A stretch of 64,000 nucleotides of DNA, taken from assembly GCF_024362765.1 (NCBI RefSeq), contig NZ_CP093302.1, forward strand, positions 244,001-308,000, in the 5' to 3' direction. This document shows positions 24,544-31,964 of this stretch, in pieces. A program made the position numbers and the translations under genes. Positions within the stretch are counted from its first letter, which is position 1. Each line of letters opens with the position of its first letter. The stretch is from Alkalihalobacillus sp. LMS6. Its GTDB lineage: Bacteria > Bacillota > Bacilli > Bacillales > Bacillaceae_D. Below the pieces are notes generated by a model. That model saw only the letters and a list, made by a program, of their open reading frames with translations. It was not told the DNA's origin and ran no database searches.

Positions 24544-25811
24544 TTAAGACAACACCTTTTAAAGATGCCTTCTTCTGCTGGTGTTAACATCTCATAATAG
24601 AGTTCATCAACTTCTTGATTCGGATGTTTCCAATCAAAGTGAAATTCGTGTTCTGTAAGGTCTAGATTCTTTATACTTTGTTGATTTAATAGTGGAGAAC
24701 CCTTGTATAAGTAAAGTCTCGTTTCATATTGTATTGGATCTATGTATTGATTTAAATCATTTTTATCAACGAATGATCTAAAGTGGGTTAAATCGTCTAA
24801 TGACGTCCATGGATTAAACATTATAAAAGTAGGGTTTAGTTTTATGCCAATGTCTTTTAGGTACCAAATAGCGTCTTCTATGTCTGTTACGGAAGTTTCT
24901 TTTGCGACTTCGTCTAACACCTGTTCTGAAGGGAATTCCAGCGCTGAAGTAATAAATTTAACACCTAAATTCCTTAATTCTACTAATGTTTCTTTATTCT
25001 CTAAGATATGGTCAACCCTTGTTGTAAAATCATAAGTAAGATTCGGGAATTCCTTATTTAATGCTCTTATAATCTTAATACCGTGATATTTTGCATTAAA
25101 GAAATCAGCATCTACAAATGTTAAATGAGTCATCCCATCTTCAACAAGATTTCGCACATCGTTAATAACAATATCTTCTGGTATTAATAGAACCTTTCCA
25201 CCGTAAGCGGCAAATACGGAACAATACAAGCATCTGTGATGGCAACCGCGTGCAATTTCGGTAGAACCTACTACTTGGTCTGACCCTAAAAGGTGATTAA
25301 TTTGTTTCTGTGGATACTTGTGTAAACTTGGTAGAATGGATCTAGAAGGTAGATCAAAACTTTTTCGATCCATACATGGAGCAATATGCGTCTCATTAAT
25401 AATATGTTCAGCTGTAACTAATCCAGGAATATCCCCCTCGTAGTTACCTTCAAGATGTTGTGCTAAAAGGCGTAGTGGTTTTTCCCATTCACCGGTTACT
25501 GAAGAATGACTATATTTCCCTGTGAATCTACGAGCGTTAATAGTGGCATGCTGTCCAAAGAATGTTACGTGTGCAGTAGGGTTAATCTCAGCTGCTTTTT
25601 TTGACAATTCCACACCGGCATGAACGGCATCAAATAACGGAATTGAAATGGCAATTAAATCTTTACCTTCGAATTTACTTTCAACAATCCCTTCAACATA
25701 CGTGTCAAGAACTTGCACGTCATGTCCGTCTTTTATGAGGGGAGTAGCAGCTGTAGCAATAGTGCTAGGCTGAAAACCACCTTCAAAGCTGGAAACTAAT
25801 AGAATTTTCAA
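24537..25811 (-). CDS. arsL: ArsL-type radical SAM enzyme with RCCLKC tail
   Basis: A 424-residue radical SAM protein. CX3CX2C is seen as CHHRCLYC (Cys190, 194, 197), which binds the 4Fe-4S cluster. The first ~130 residues (MKILLVSSFEGGF...) resemble a B12-binding Rossmann domain, but without a DxHxxG motif. The protein ends exactly in RCCLKC (residues 419-424). That tail is characteristic of ArsL of Burkholderia gladioli, which transfers a 3-amino-3-carboxypropyl group from SAM to As(III) to make hydroxyarsinothricin. Start is TTG at 25811 with AAGGAGG. It heads a four-gene operon. Activity is inferred from the tail and context. Confidence 0.82.
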   Translation of the reverse strand: MKILLVSSFEGGFQPSTIATAATPLIKDGHDVQVLDTYVEGIVESKFEGKDLIAISIPLFDAVHAGVELSKKAAEINPTAHVTFFGQHATINARRFTGKYSHSSVTGEWEKPLRLLAQHLEGNYEGDIPGLVTAEHIINETHIAPCMDRKSFDLPSRSILPSLHKYPQKQINHLLGSDQVVGSTEIARGCHHRCLYCSVFAAYGGKVLLIPEDIVINDVRNLVEDGMTHLTFVDADFFNAKYHGIKIIRALNKEFPNLTYDFTTRVDHILENKETLVELRNLGVKFITSALEFPSEQVLDEVAKETSVTDIEDAIWYLKDIGIKLNPTFIMFNPWTSLDDLTHFRSFVDKNDLNQYIDPIQYETRLYLYKGSPLLNQQSIKNLDLTEHEFHFDWKHPNQEVDELYYEMLTPAEEGIFKRCCLKC

Positions 25812-26050
25812 GTGTTCTTACCTCCTTTTTATTAAGGCCATATAGGGTCCATTCTAACTGTGGTTAATACAATTAATGACATAATTAGAAAATAACCAAT
25901 CTGATTTTTCAAAAGATCACATCCTTGTTAATTTTATGACAATTCCATATACGTATAATAATCGTTAGAATTTAAATAGTCAATAACTTAATTAACATAA
26001 ACAAAAATATATTAACAAATGTTATAATTGTTAATATTGAGGTGATATAA
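25812..26050. promoter_or_regulatory. Divergent arsL / RNPP-regulator control region
   Basis: A 239-bp AT-rich divergent region. It must hold the arsL promoter (leftward) and the regulator promoter (rightward). A TATAAT sits at 26023-26028 inside a dyad. No small pheromone gene was found here. Confidence 0.6.
26012..26034 (+). promoter_or_regulatory. Inverted repeat overlapping the regulator -10
   Basis: TTAACAA (26012-26018), 9-base spacer, TTGTTAA (26028-26034). It covers the TATAAT of the RNPP-like gene and lies 17 bases before its start, suggesting an autoregulatory operator. Confidence 0.5.
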
Positions 26051-27301
26051 ATGTTAGGCCAACGTTTGAAAGAATTAAGACTAGAAAAGAAGCTTACACA
26101 AAAAGATTTAGCGGAGGGTCTCGTAAACCGCAGTTATTTAAGCCAAATTGAAAAAGGAACTGTTAATCCTTCTTACGATGTATTAGACGAACTTAGTAAA
26201 AGATTAGGTTGTGACATCAATGATTTTTATAAGTCTTCGGAAAACAGAGACTTACTATTAGCGGATATTAAAAAAGAAATCCGACTAGCGGAAAGAGGAG
26301 CTCTTGAGGATAACCTGAGCAAAATTAATAAATTAGTTAACTCAAGAGATTATTTGAACGAAGAGTTTCTTACAGACTTCGACAAAGGCATACTCAATTG
26401 GATTCATGGCAAATACTTTGAGTTAAAAGGGGATTATACTCATTCCATCCCCTTCTTTTTAAAAAGCCTTGAGTATATTGAAGATAAAAGAGAGTATTGT
26501 TCAGAAAGAGTCCGTTCTTACGATTCTTTAGGCAACGCATATGGGAAAATAGGTAAAAATGACATTGCTTTGACTAAGCTTTACGAAGGCTATAAATTAA
26601 TTTTAACAACAAACGTCAATGAAACGACGCAAATTTCTTTGTTAAGTAACTTGGGTGTTCTACATGGTAGATTAAAGGAGTATTACTCGGCAATTAATTT
26701 TTTAGAAGAGACACAGGACTTAAACAAACAATTACGGCTCTTTTATAAAGCTGGTGATATTGCTATGGCATTAGGAATTTGTTACATGGAAATTGGAAGA
26801 TTAGAAGATGCTAAAAATTCCTATGAGCAAGCCATTCAATTTTATAAATTTGAGGGAGCTAGCCAAAGTGAAGCAAAAGTTTATACGAACTATGGCATCT
26901 TGAACATGTATCAGAAAAATTATTATCATGCCCAGTTGTTATTAAAAAGCGCAATAAAACTTTACGATGACAGCCAAGAGATTAACATTATGAATACGCA
27001 TGTTGAACTCGCAAAATCATACTTGCATCAAAACAATCGAGATCTTGCTATAAAACATTGTAAGTTGGTTAAAACAATGAAAGATGAAAATAGGTTTAAA
27101 GCACAAGCTACTGAAATACTGGGAGATGTATATAGCGAGGTAAATATTAAAGAAGCAGTTAAGTTCTATCTAGAAGCTGGAAGATACTTCAAAACATCAG
27201 ATCATGAACATTTTAAAAAGATCATGTTTAAAATTGGAAATGCTTATTTTGAACAGAATGATTATAAAGTGGCAGCTGATTATTATAGAAAATCAAATTA
27301 G
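26051..27301 (+). CDS. XRE/TPR regulator, RNPP-like (PlcR/NprR type)
   Basis: A 416-residue protein with an N-terminal helix-turn-helix (about 1-60: LKELRLEKKLTQKDLAEGL, SYLSQIEKGTVNPS) followed by about seven TPR-like repeats to the end. This is the layout of RNPP regulators, whose TPR domain binds a short imported peptide. It has no obvious pheromone gene beside it. GAGGTGAT precedes ATG. Divergent from arsL and overlapping its own dyad, it is the natural candidate regulator of the island's biosynthetic genes. Its ligand is unknown. Confidence 0.85.
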   Translation: MLGQRLKELRLEKKLTQKDLAEGLVNRSYLSQIEKGTVNPSYDVLDELSKRLGCDINDFYKSSENRDLLLADIKKEIRLAERGALEDNLSKINKLVNSRDYLNEEFLTDFDKGILNWIHGKYFELKGDYTHSIPFFLKSLEYIEDKREYCSERVRSYDSLGNAYGKIGKNDIALTKLYEGYKLILTTNVNETTQISLLSNLGVLHGRLKEYYSAINFLEETQDLNKQLRLFYKAGDIAMALGICYMEIGRLEDAKNSYEQAIQFYKFEGASQSEAKVYTNYGILNMYQKNYYHAQLLLKSAIKLYDDSQEINIMNTHVELAKSYLHQNNRDLAIKHCKLVKTMKDENRFKAQATEILGDVYSEVNIKEAVKFYLEAGRYFKTSDHEHFKKIMFKIGNAYFEQNDYKVAADYYRKSN

Positions 27302-27304
27302 ATA

Positions 27305-27342
27305 AAGAAACCCCGTCTTTTATACTAAAGAGGGGGTTTCTA
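27305..27342. terminator. Bidirectional terminator
   Basis: GAAACCCC(GTCTTT) pairs with (AAAGAG)GGGGTTTC around a short loop. It separates the regulator from the convergent ligase gene, and overlaps the ligase stop. Confidence 0.85.
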
Positions 27343-28537
27343 TGTGTAAGTTATAAGCTTGTTTAATCGTAAGAGTGTTGTCCAAGTTACCTTCTACAAT
27401 TACATACCCTAACCTGTTGAAATTAGTTGTAGTTTTTTTAACAGGTGTTTTATTTTGAATATACCATTTAGACTCTAATATCTGTTGATTAGTAACCACT
27501 TCTTGAAACGAAGCAATTCCGTCATCTTCTGCGTAAAAAAAATGAATTGAAGCAGACTTTTTACCTTCTTTCTGTTTGTGAAGGCAAGGTAGACTACTCG
27601 TACCTAGGTTTATTTCAAAAGCAAGCTGTTTTAAATCAATGTGATGAACATGCTGAACTAAATCCATAATCCTGTCGCCACCTGGTCGTGCATTTACTTC
27701 TATTATTTTTGGTCCCTTTTCAGTGAGCTTTACCTCAGTATGTGCTATACCATTGTTAAAGCCTATAGCTTCAAGAGTGATGGAGACCAAGTCTTCAATA
27801 GAAGTTGAATCATCCTTTCCAAGAGTAGCAGGGAATTGGTGCCCCACTTCAAATGCATAAGGATAGTTTGAGATTTCTTTTTTGGTAATCCCAACAATTC
27901 TAGTTTCACTGTCTATTGTATAACTTTCCACACTAAACTCAGGTCCTTCTAAAAACTCTTCAACTAAGATCTCTTTCTCTATTTCTTGACCTACATGATT
28001 ATATTTCACTTCTTTTAGTTTATATATTGCTTCACTAACGCTTTTCTCATCTGTACAAAAAAATATATTTTTGCTACCGGAATCATTAGAGGGCTTTATG
28101 ACAAGGGGGAAATTGATGTGTTTAATACTCAATGCACATGAATCGCCCTTAATGCAAATGCTCTCATAATGCACATAGGAAATATTGCGGTCATTTAAAT
28201 GTTGACGTAGTTTATTCTTACTTTGACAAAGCAAAGCAGCTGATGGCTCTAAATGATGGTTTAAATTTAACGCAGTCGCGACTTTCGAGCTCAACACAAC
28301 ACGATATTCGTTGAGCGAAAAGACGGCTGCAATGTTGTACTTTTCATTTAGTTCCAAACATCTTTTTAAAACCAACTCCTCGTCATTAATATTCATCTCA
28401 ATGGGTACGTCAACAGACATCACCTCATCAAAAGAAAGATTGGTCTTTAATAGAATGATTTTATACCCTTTGGCCTTTATGATCGATAACTCGTTCTGAT
28501 TAGGACTTATGGTTATAACGTACTGATTATTAGCCAT
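27320..28537 (-). CDS. ATP-grasp ligase (carboxylate-amine, L-amino-acid-ligase-like)
   Basis: A 405-residue ATP-grasp enzyme. Landmarks are PLVIKPSNDSGSKNIF (nucleotide-binding glycine-rich region near 140), LVEEFLEGPEFSVE (Mg-binding Glu) and IEVNARPGGDRIMDLV (metal and carboxylate site near 285). The last two fit the L-amino-acid ligase / BL00235-like branch, which joins amino acids or forms amide bonds using ATP. It is downstream of a small AhpD-fold gene with a 10-base gap. In this island it might ligate an amino acid to the arsinothricin-like product, an inference without homolog proof. Confidence 0.82.
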   Translation of the reverse strand: MANNQYVITISPNQNELSIIKAKGYKIILLKTNLSFDEVMSVDVPIEMNINDEELVLKRCLELNEKYNIAAVFSLNEYRVVLSSKVATALNLNHHLEPSAALLCQSKNKLRQHLNDRNISYVHYESICIKGDSCALSIKHINFPLVIKPSNDSGSKNIFFCTDEKSVSEAIYKLKEVKYNHVGQEIEKEILVEEFLEGPEFSVESYTIDSETRIVGITKKEISNYPYAFEVGHQFPATLGKDDSTSIEDLVSITLEAIGFNNGIAHTEVKLTEKGPKIIEVNARPGGDRIMDLVQHVHHIDLKQLAFEINLGTSSLPCLHKQKEGKKSASIHFFYAEDDGIASFQEVVTNQQILESKWYIQNKTPVKKTTTNFNRLGYVIVEGNLDNTLTIKQAYNLHIETPSLV

Positions 28538-28547
28538 GAATGCATCC

Positions 28548-28844
28548 TTACTGACAACAAGACGACAAATTGTCGTTATTGCTTGAAGAAGTATTTAAAT
28601 CAGGTTTTAAACTAGTTGCATTAACGATAATTGCTATTGCATTCAATTGTCCTAATTCCTCATTTGTGACGCCCAACTGCTTGGCCTGCATCATAGCATT
28701 TTTGATAGTTGCGTTCGATTTCGTCAACAAACCAGCAATATAAATGCTAATGACTTTCTCTCTGTCACTTAATGTCCCGCCTTCAATCGATTTTGCGGAA
28801 AATTGGTCAAAAATTTCATTAAGCTCACTATTAAAATGTAACAT
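28548..28844 (-). CDS. AhpD/CMD-fold small protein with C-terminal Cys pair
   Basis: A 98-residue helical protein resembling the carboxymuconolactone decarboxylase/AhpD fold (LSDREKVISIYIAGLLTKSN, then AMMQAKQLGVTNEELGQL). The usual CxxC active site of AhpD is absent from the core; instead it ends SSCCQ with Cys96-Cys97. AGGGGGAT precedes ATG. It leads the two-gene operon with the ATP-grasp ligase. A role in arsenical binding or thiol chemistry fits the island, but the family call is moderate. Confidence 0.62.
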   Translation of the reverse strand: MLHFNSELNEIFDQFSAKSIEGGTLSDREKVISIYIAGLLTKSNATIKNAMMQAKQLGVTNEELGQLNAIAIIVNATSLKPDLNTSSSNNDNLSSCCQ

Positions 28845-29096
28845 CTTTAATCCCCCTAAAATAAATTAACATATGTGGTCATTTTGTTAATTAAACTAAT
28901 AAAGTTAGTTTGGTTAATAATGAAATTGTATAATCGAATGATTAATTAGTCAATTCAAATAAATATTTACAATTATTTAGTTGCATATTACAATTAATTT
29001 ACGAAAGATAAATGTTGATAATCCTTTTTATTCTGTTTAAAAGGAAAAAAAAACATAAAACATATTTGCATTTTGCAATTTAAGGGGTGTACGCAC
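28845..29096. promoter_or_regulatory. Divergent ligase / arsP control region
   Basis: A 252-bp very AT-rich region between the leftward AhpD-fold gene and the rightward permease gene. TTAACA (28866-28871) and TGTTAA (28885-28890) form an inverted repeat similar in half-site to the one before the RNPP gene, but with 13 rather than 9 bases between, so shared control is only suggested. Confidence 0.4.
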
Positions 29097-29999
29097 TTGT
29101 CAGATGTTTTAAGAGATATTTTTTTAGAGTTCTTGTCATTAAGTAAAAATTTATTGGTCTTATTTATTGGAATTACTTTATTTATCAACTTTATTCAAGC
29201 ATACGTACCGTTTGATAAGCTTAACAAGTGGATGGCGAGCAAAAATCCAATTATCGGGAATCTGGCTGGTGCATTCTTGGGTTTCGTAACACCATTTTGC
29301 TCTTGTTCCACTTTTCCTTTCTTAGTCACAATGATTAATAAAAAAGTGCCTTTTCAAGCCAGTATGACTTTTCTTTTCACCTCTCCATTATTGGATCCAT
29401 GGATTTTGGGTTTAATGGCTTACATATATGGGGTGAATGTAACAATTATTTATACGATCTCCACGTTAATATTCTCAATGATTATTTCTTGGCTGCTCGA
29501 TAAATATAACTTTGAAAAATATATTAAAAAAGTAGCTGTACAAGGTTCATTACCGGAACAAGACAGAGCAAGACGAAAGAATTTAAAATTAAATATTAAA
29601 GAATCAGTCAGGGAAACCCTTTCACTAATGAAGACGGTTTTAGTCTACATTTTAATCGGTGCCTTAATCGGTGCAATTATTAAAGAAGCTATCCCAATGT
29701 CACTAATTAGCTTTATAGCCGATCAGAACCAATGGTGGATTATTCCTTTAGCGGCCATTATCGGCGTACCTTTATATATTCGTCTTTCAACAATGTTGCC
29801 AATTGCTCAAGCGCTTTTAGTTCAAGGATTTCCAATTGCACCAACGATGGCTCTTTTAATTGGTGGCGCGGGAGCGAGCTTACCTGAAATTGTTATGTTA
29901 AAGAGCATTTTTAAAACAAAACTTGTTGCAGCTTTCGTCGTATCTGTATTCTTGGTTGCTTCATTTTCCGGGTATCTCTTTCTAATCTTAAATTTTTAA
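29097..29999 (+). CDS. arsP: ArsP-type organoarsenical permease
   Basis: A 300-residue eight-or-more-helix permease of the ArsP/DUF318 family. GAFLGFVTPFCSCSTFPFL contains the conserved TPFCSCS segment needed for trivalent organoarsenical export in ArsP, and TMLPIAQALL and GAGASLPEIVML appear in the second half. ArsP expels methylarsenite and related trivalent organoarsenicals. Start is TTG at 29097 with AAGGGG 9 bases upstream; a longer frame from 29073 lacks a site. A Cys-rich 45-aa gene follows after 14 bases. It could export the ArsL product, filling the role of ArsQ. Confidence 0.85.
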   Translation: MSDVLRDIFLEFLSLSKNLLVLFIGITLFINFIQAYVPFDKLNKWMASKNPIIGNLAGAFLGFVTPFCSCSTFPFLVTMINKKVPFQASMTFLFTSPLLDPWILGLMAYIYGVNVTIIYTISTLIFSMIISWLLDKYNFEKYIKKVAVQGSLPEQDRARRKNLKLNIKESVRETLSLMKTVLVYILIGALIGAIIKEAIPMSLISFIADQNQWWIIPLAAIIGVPLYIRLSTMLPIAQALLVQGFPIAPTMALLIGGAGASLPEIVMLKSIFKTKLVAAFVVSVFLVASFSGYLFLILNF

Positions 30000-30013
30000 A
30001 GGAGGTGTAATGA

Positions 30014-30151
30014 ATGGGACTTTTTAATTCAATTTTCGGTGGTGGAAATAAGAAAGATAATGATTGTTGTAATGTGAAAATTGTTGAGGTAAAAGAAGAA
30101 GAAAATTGCAGTTGTGATGGTGAAAAAGAAGACAGTATAAATAAGGCTTAA
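30014..30151 (+). CDS. 45-residue Cys-rich peptide
   Basis: A short gene after AAAGGAGGTG, 14 bases behind arsP. It encodes 45 residues starting MGLFNSIFGGGNKKDN, with Cys18-Cys19 and Cys32-x-Cys34, flanked by acidic Glu/Asp. The CC plus CxC pattern on a soluble small peptide fits a trivalent-metal(loid)-binding chaperone or carrier. No known family recognised. A shared terminator follows. The ribosome site and operon position support it as a real gene. Confidence 0.72.
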   Translation: MGLFNSIFGGGNKKDNDCCNVKIVEVKEEENCSCDGEKEDSINKA

Positions 30152-30157
30152 TTTAAA

Positions 30158-30188
30158 AATAAAAACCCTCATATGGAGGGTTTTTATT
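30158..30188. terminator. Bidirectional terminator
   Basis: AAAAACCCTC and GGAGGGTTTTT arms (ATAT loop) between arsP-peptide operon and the convergent ArsR-like gene. Confidence 0.9.
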
Positions 30189-30192
30189 TTTG

Positions 30193-30480
30193 TTATTGAC
30201 CTGTTAAAACTGAATACGCTTGAGTAGAAAGGTAATTTTTGATTTCGATCTCATTAATTTCATAATAGCTGTGACGTCCAATAAAAGATGCTTTAATAAA
30301 ATGAGCATTCAATAATATTTTTAGATGATAAGAAAGCTTTGATTGTTTTATATTAAATTCCTCTAATATCTTTAAAAAAGCGACATTTTGTTGTTCCTTT
30401 GAAATAAATTTTATTATATCTATTCGCTTCTGATGAGAAATAGCTTTAAATTTAATTTCAAGCTGATCTTCAGCTACCAT
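30193..30480 (-). CDS. ArsR/SmtB-like winged-helix regulator without cysteines
   Basis: A 95-residue winged-helix protein: AISHQKRIDIIKFISKEQ then IKQSKLSYHLKILLNAHFI (recognition helix) and SFIGRHSYYEINEIEI (wing). It contains no Cys at all, so it cannot sense arsenic through the usual thiolate site; it may bind other ligands or act constitutively. It sits between arsP-peptide and the resolvase. AGGTGAAT precedes ATG. Confidence 0.82.
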   Translation of the reverse strand: MVAEDQLEIKFKAISHQKRIDIIKFISKEQQNVAFLKILEEFNIKQSKLSYHLKILLNAHFIKASFIGRHSYYEINEIEIKNYLSTQAYSVLTGQ

Positions 30481-30522
30481 TTATATTCACCTCGTAAATA
30501 TGTGCTACTAGTTAACTAGACC

Positions 30523-31089
30523 TTAAATGCTTTTATCTATGTTCTTACTTTTTTTTGCTCGGATTAATGTGCTTTTCGATATTCCAGTAATTTCTTCTAC
30601 TTCTTTATAAGAGCGATCTTTTTTTAATATCAAAGCATGTTCAATCTGTTTCTTTCCATATTTCTTCGGCCTTCCTTCTCGAAAATCTTTACGCTGCCTT
30701 GCAATTGTTTTACCTTCTTGAGTACGTTCTAAAATCATATCTCTTTCAAATTCAGCAAAACTCATGAAGATGTTAAAAATTAAGCGGCCGTTAGGTGTGT
30801 TTTCAATCAAGCCCATATTTAAAATATTAACGGTAATACCTCTCTCGAAAAGCTCTTTAATAATTTTTGTTCCTTCCAATGTGGATCGAGCAAAACGATC
30901 AAGCTTGGTAATTATAAGTGTGTCGTCTTCTTTTATGTTTCTTAGTAATGTTTGAAACTGAGGTCTGTCTACTTTTGTACCAGTGTACGTATCTTTAAAT
31001 ATAACTTCAGCTCCAGCTAATAAAACCGAATGTTCTTGCGATTCTAATGATTGACCTGATGTAGATACCCGGCAATAGCCATATTTCAT
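30523..31089 (-). CDS. Serine recombinase (resolvase/invertase)
   Basis: A 188-residue small serine recombinase. The N-terminal catalytic domain has [15 protein letters not shown] with the nucleophile Ser near residue 9, and [20 protein letters not shown] plus [15 protein letters not shown] carrying the conserved Arg residues. The C-terminal helix-turn-helix ends [19 protein letters not shown]. It starts at ATG 31089 after GAGGTGATT. A res-like inverted repeat lies just upstream (31163) and another near-copy at 33558. It marks the right border of the arsenic island and the left border of the mosaic. Confidence 0.9.
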   Translation of the reverse strand: MKYGYCRVSTSGQSLESQEHSVLLAGAEVIFKDTYTGTKVDRPQFQTLLRNIKEDDTLIITKLDRFARSTLEGTKIIKELFERGITVNILNMGLIENTPNGRLIFNIFMSFAEFERDMILERTQEGKTIARQRKDFREGRPKKYGKKQIEHALILKKDRSYKEVEEITGISKSTLIRAKKSKNIDKSI

Positions 31090-31115
31090 AAAAATCACCT
31101 CTGTTTATGAACCTA

Positions 31116-31188
31116 AGTTATGACACCTATGTATCTATTGATTTTACAGCACTTAAAAAAGAGTGTCAAAACTGTAGAGTTATGACGC
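31116..31188. other. res-like recombination site beside the resolvase
   Basis: A 26-bp imperfect dyad at 31163-31188 (GTGTCAAAACT, 4-base centre, AGTTATGACGC). A further half-site AGTTATGACAC lies at 31116-31126. The position just upstream of the resolvase start is typical of res sites. Confidence 0.65.
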
Positions 31189-31350
31189 TTCTTTATAGCC
31201 ACGATCTCGAAAAAAATTACTGGATACTTATTTTCAGAAATATTTAATAATTTTAATCAAAAGTATTCATTAAGATGATTACTTGAGTTTGATCACACCT
31301 AAGACCAGTTAGTGGAAATATTTGATACATTACTACCCTAAATAATTAAT

Positions 31351-31418
31351 AATACCACATTTTCAACCTTTAAATTATAAAGAAAACTTTAGAATTTAAA
31401 GGTTGAAAATGTGGTATT
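31351..31418. repeat. Perfect 26-bp inverted repeat with 16-bp loop
   Basis: Arms 31351-31376 and 31393-31418 are exactly complementary (AATACCACATTTTCAACC... in the left arm). The loop is AT-rich. The right arm contains a TTGAAA that could be the -35 of the secreted-protein gene at 31459. It may be an operator, a long RNA hairpin or a small transposon remnant. Confidence 0.85.
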
Positions 31419-31458
31419 CTTACCTAGATATTAAAAAATTGAGAAAAGAGGTAAAAAA

Positions 31459-31902
31459 ATGAAAAACAAAAAAACTAAAGTATCTGGGTTCAGAAGCAAG
31501 TTTTTTACTGGTATTATCTCAGCTAGTCTAATCCTTCTTTTAGCAACGCCTGCATTAGCAGCATCTTGGACAATGGAGATGAAGTACGCTACTGTAAGTG
31601 GGAAAAATAACGGACAAACTTACAGCTTAAACGCAGGTACTAGAACTGTGACAGGACAAATTTGGGCTACTAACTGGAATAACAACCTTACAAATACAGT
31701 TAGTGTTGGATCTGTTTTGTACAAATCTAACCCTGTACTTGCTGATTCAAGAATTGCTTCCACAACATCTACAGTTAATAAAAACGGTGTTAAAAGAAAT
31801 ATGGAAATTAAAGCTACAGGACAAGCCAAAGGTACGTACTATTTATACTTTCACAAACCAAATAACCAAACCACGGTAAAAGGATCTGGAACAATAAAAT
31901 AA
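31459..31902 (+). CDS. Secreted protein of unknown family (paralog A)
   Basis: A 147-residue precursor with a signal peptide that probably ends at ATPALA-A near residue 33. The mature ~114 residues are rich in Thr, Asn, Ser and Lys and alternate in a beta-strand-like manner (WTMEMKYATVSGKNNGQTY... YLYFHKPNNQTTVKGSG). No cysteine, no domain I recognise. It is clearly related to the protein at 32555 (about half the mature residues match by eye) and flanks a VanZ-like gene with it. GAGAAAAGAGGT precedes ATG. Role unknown. Confidence 0.75.
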   Translation: MKNKKTKVSGFRSKFFTGIISASLILLLATPALAASWTMEMKYATVSGKNNGQTYSLNAGTRTVTGQIWATNWNNNLTNTVSVGSVLYKSNPVLADSRIASTTSTVNKNGVKRNMEIKATGQAKGTYYLYFHKPNNQTTVKGSGTIK

Positions 31903-31964
31903 CTTTTTGATGGTGGGTGGACGCACTCTATTCCACCATCCAACTAGATTTATATGGAGGCAAC

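Noticed and set aside
28548-28844. Standard AhpD alkylhydroperoxidase
   Set aside because: The core CxxC active site is missing; only the fold-like pattern is retained.
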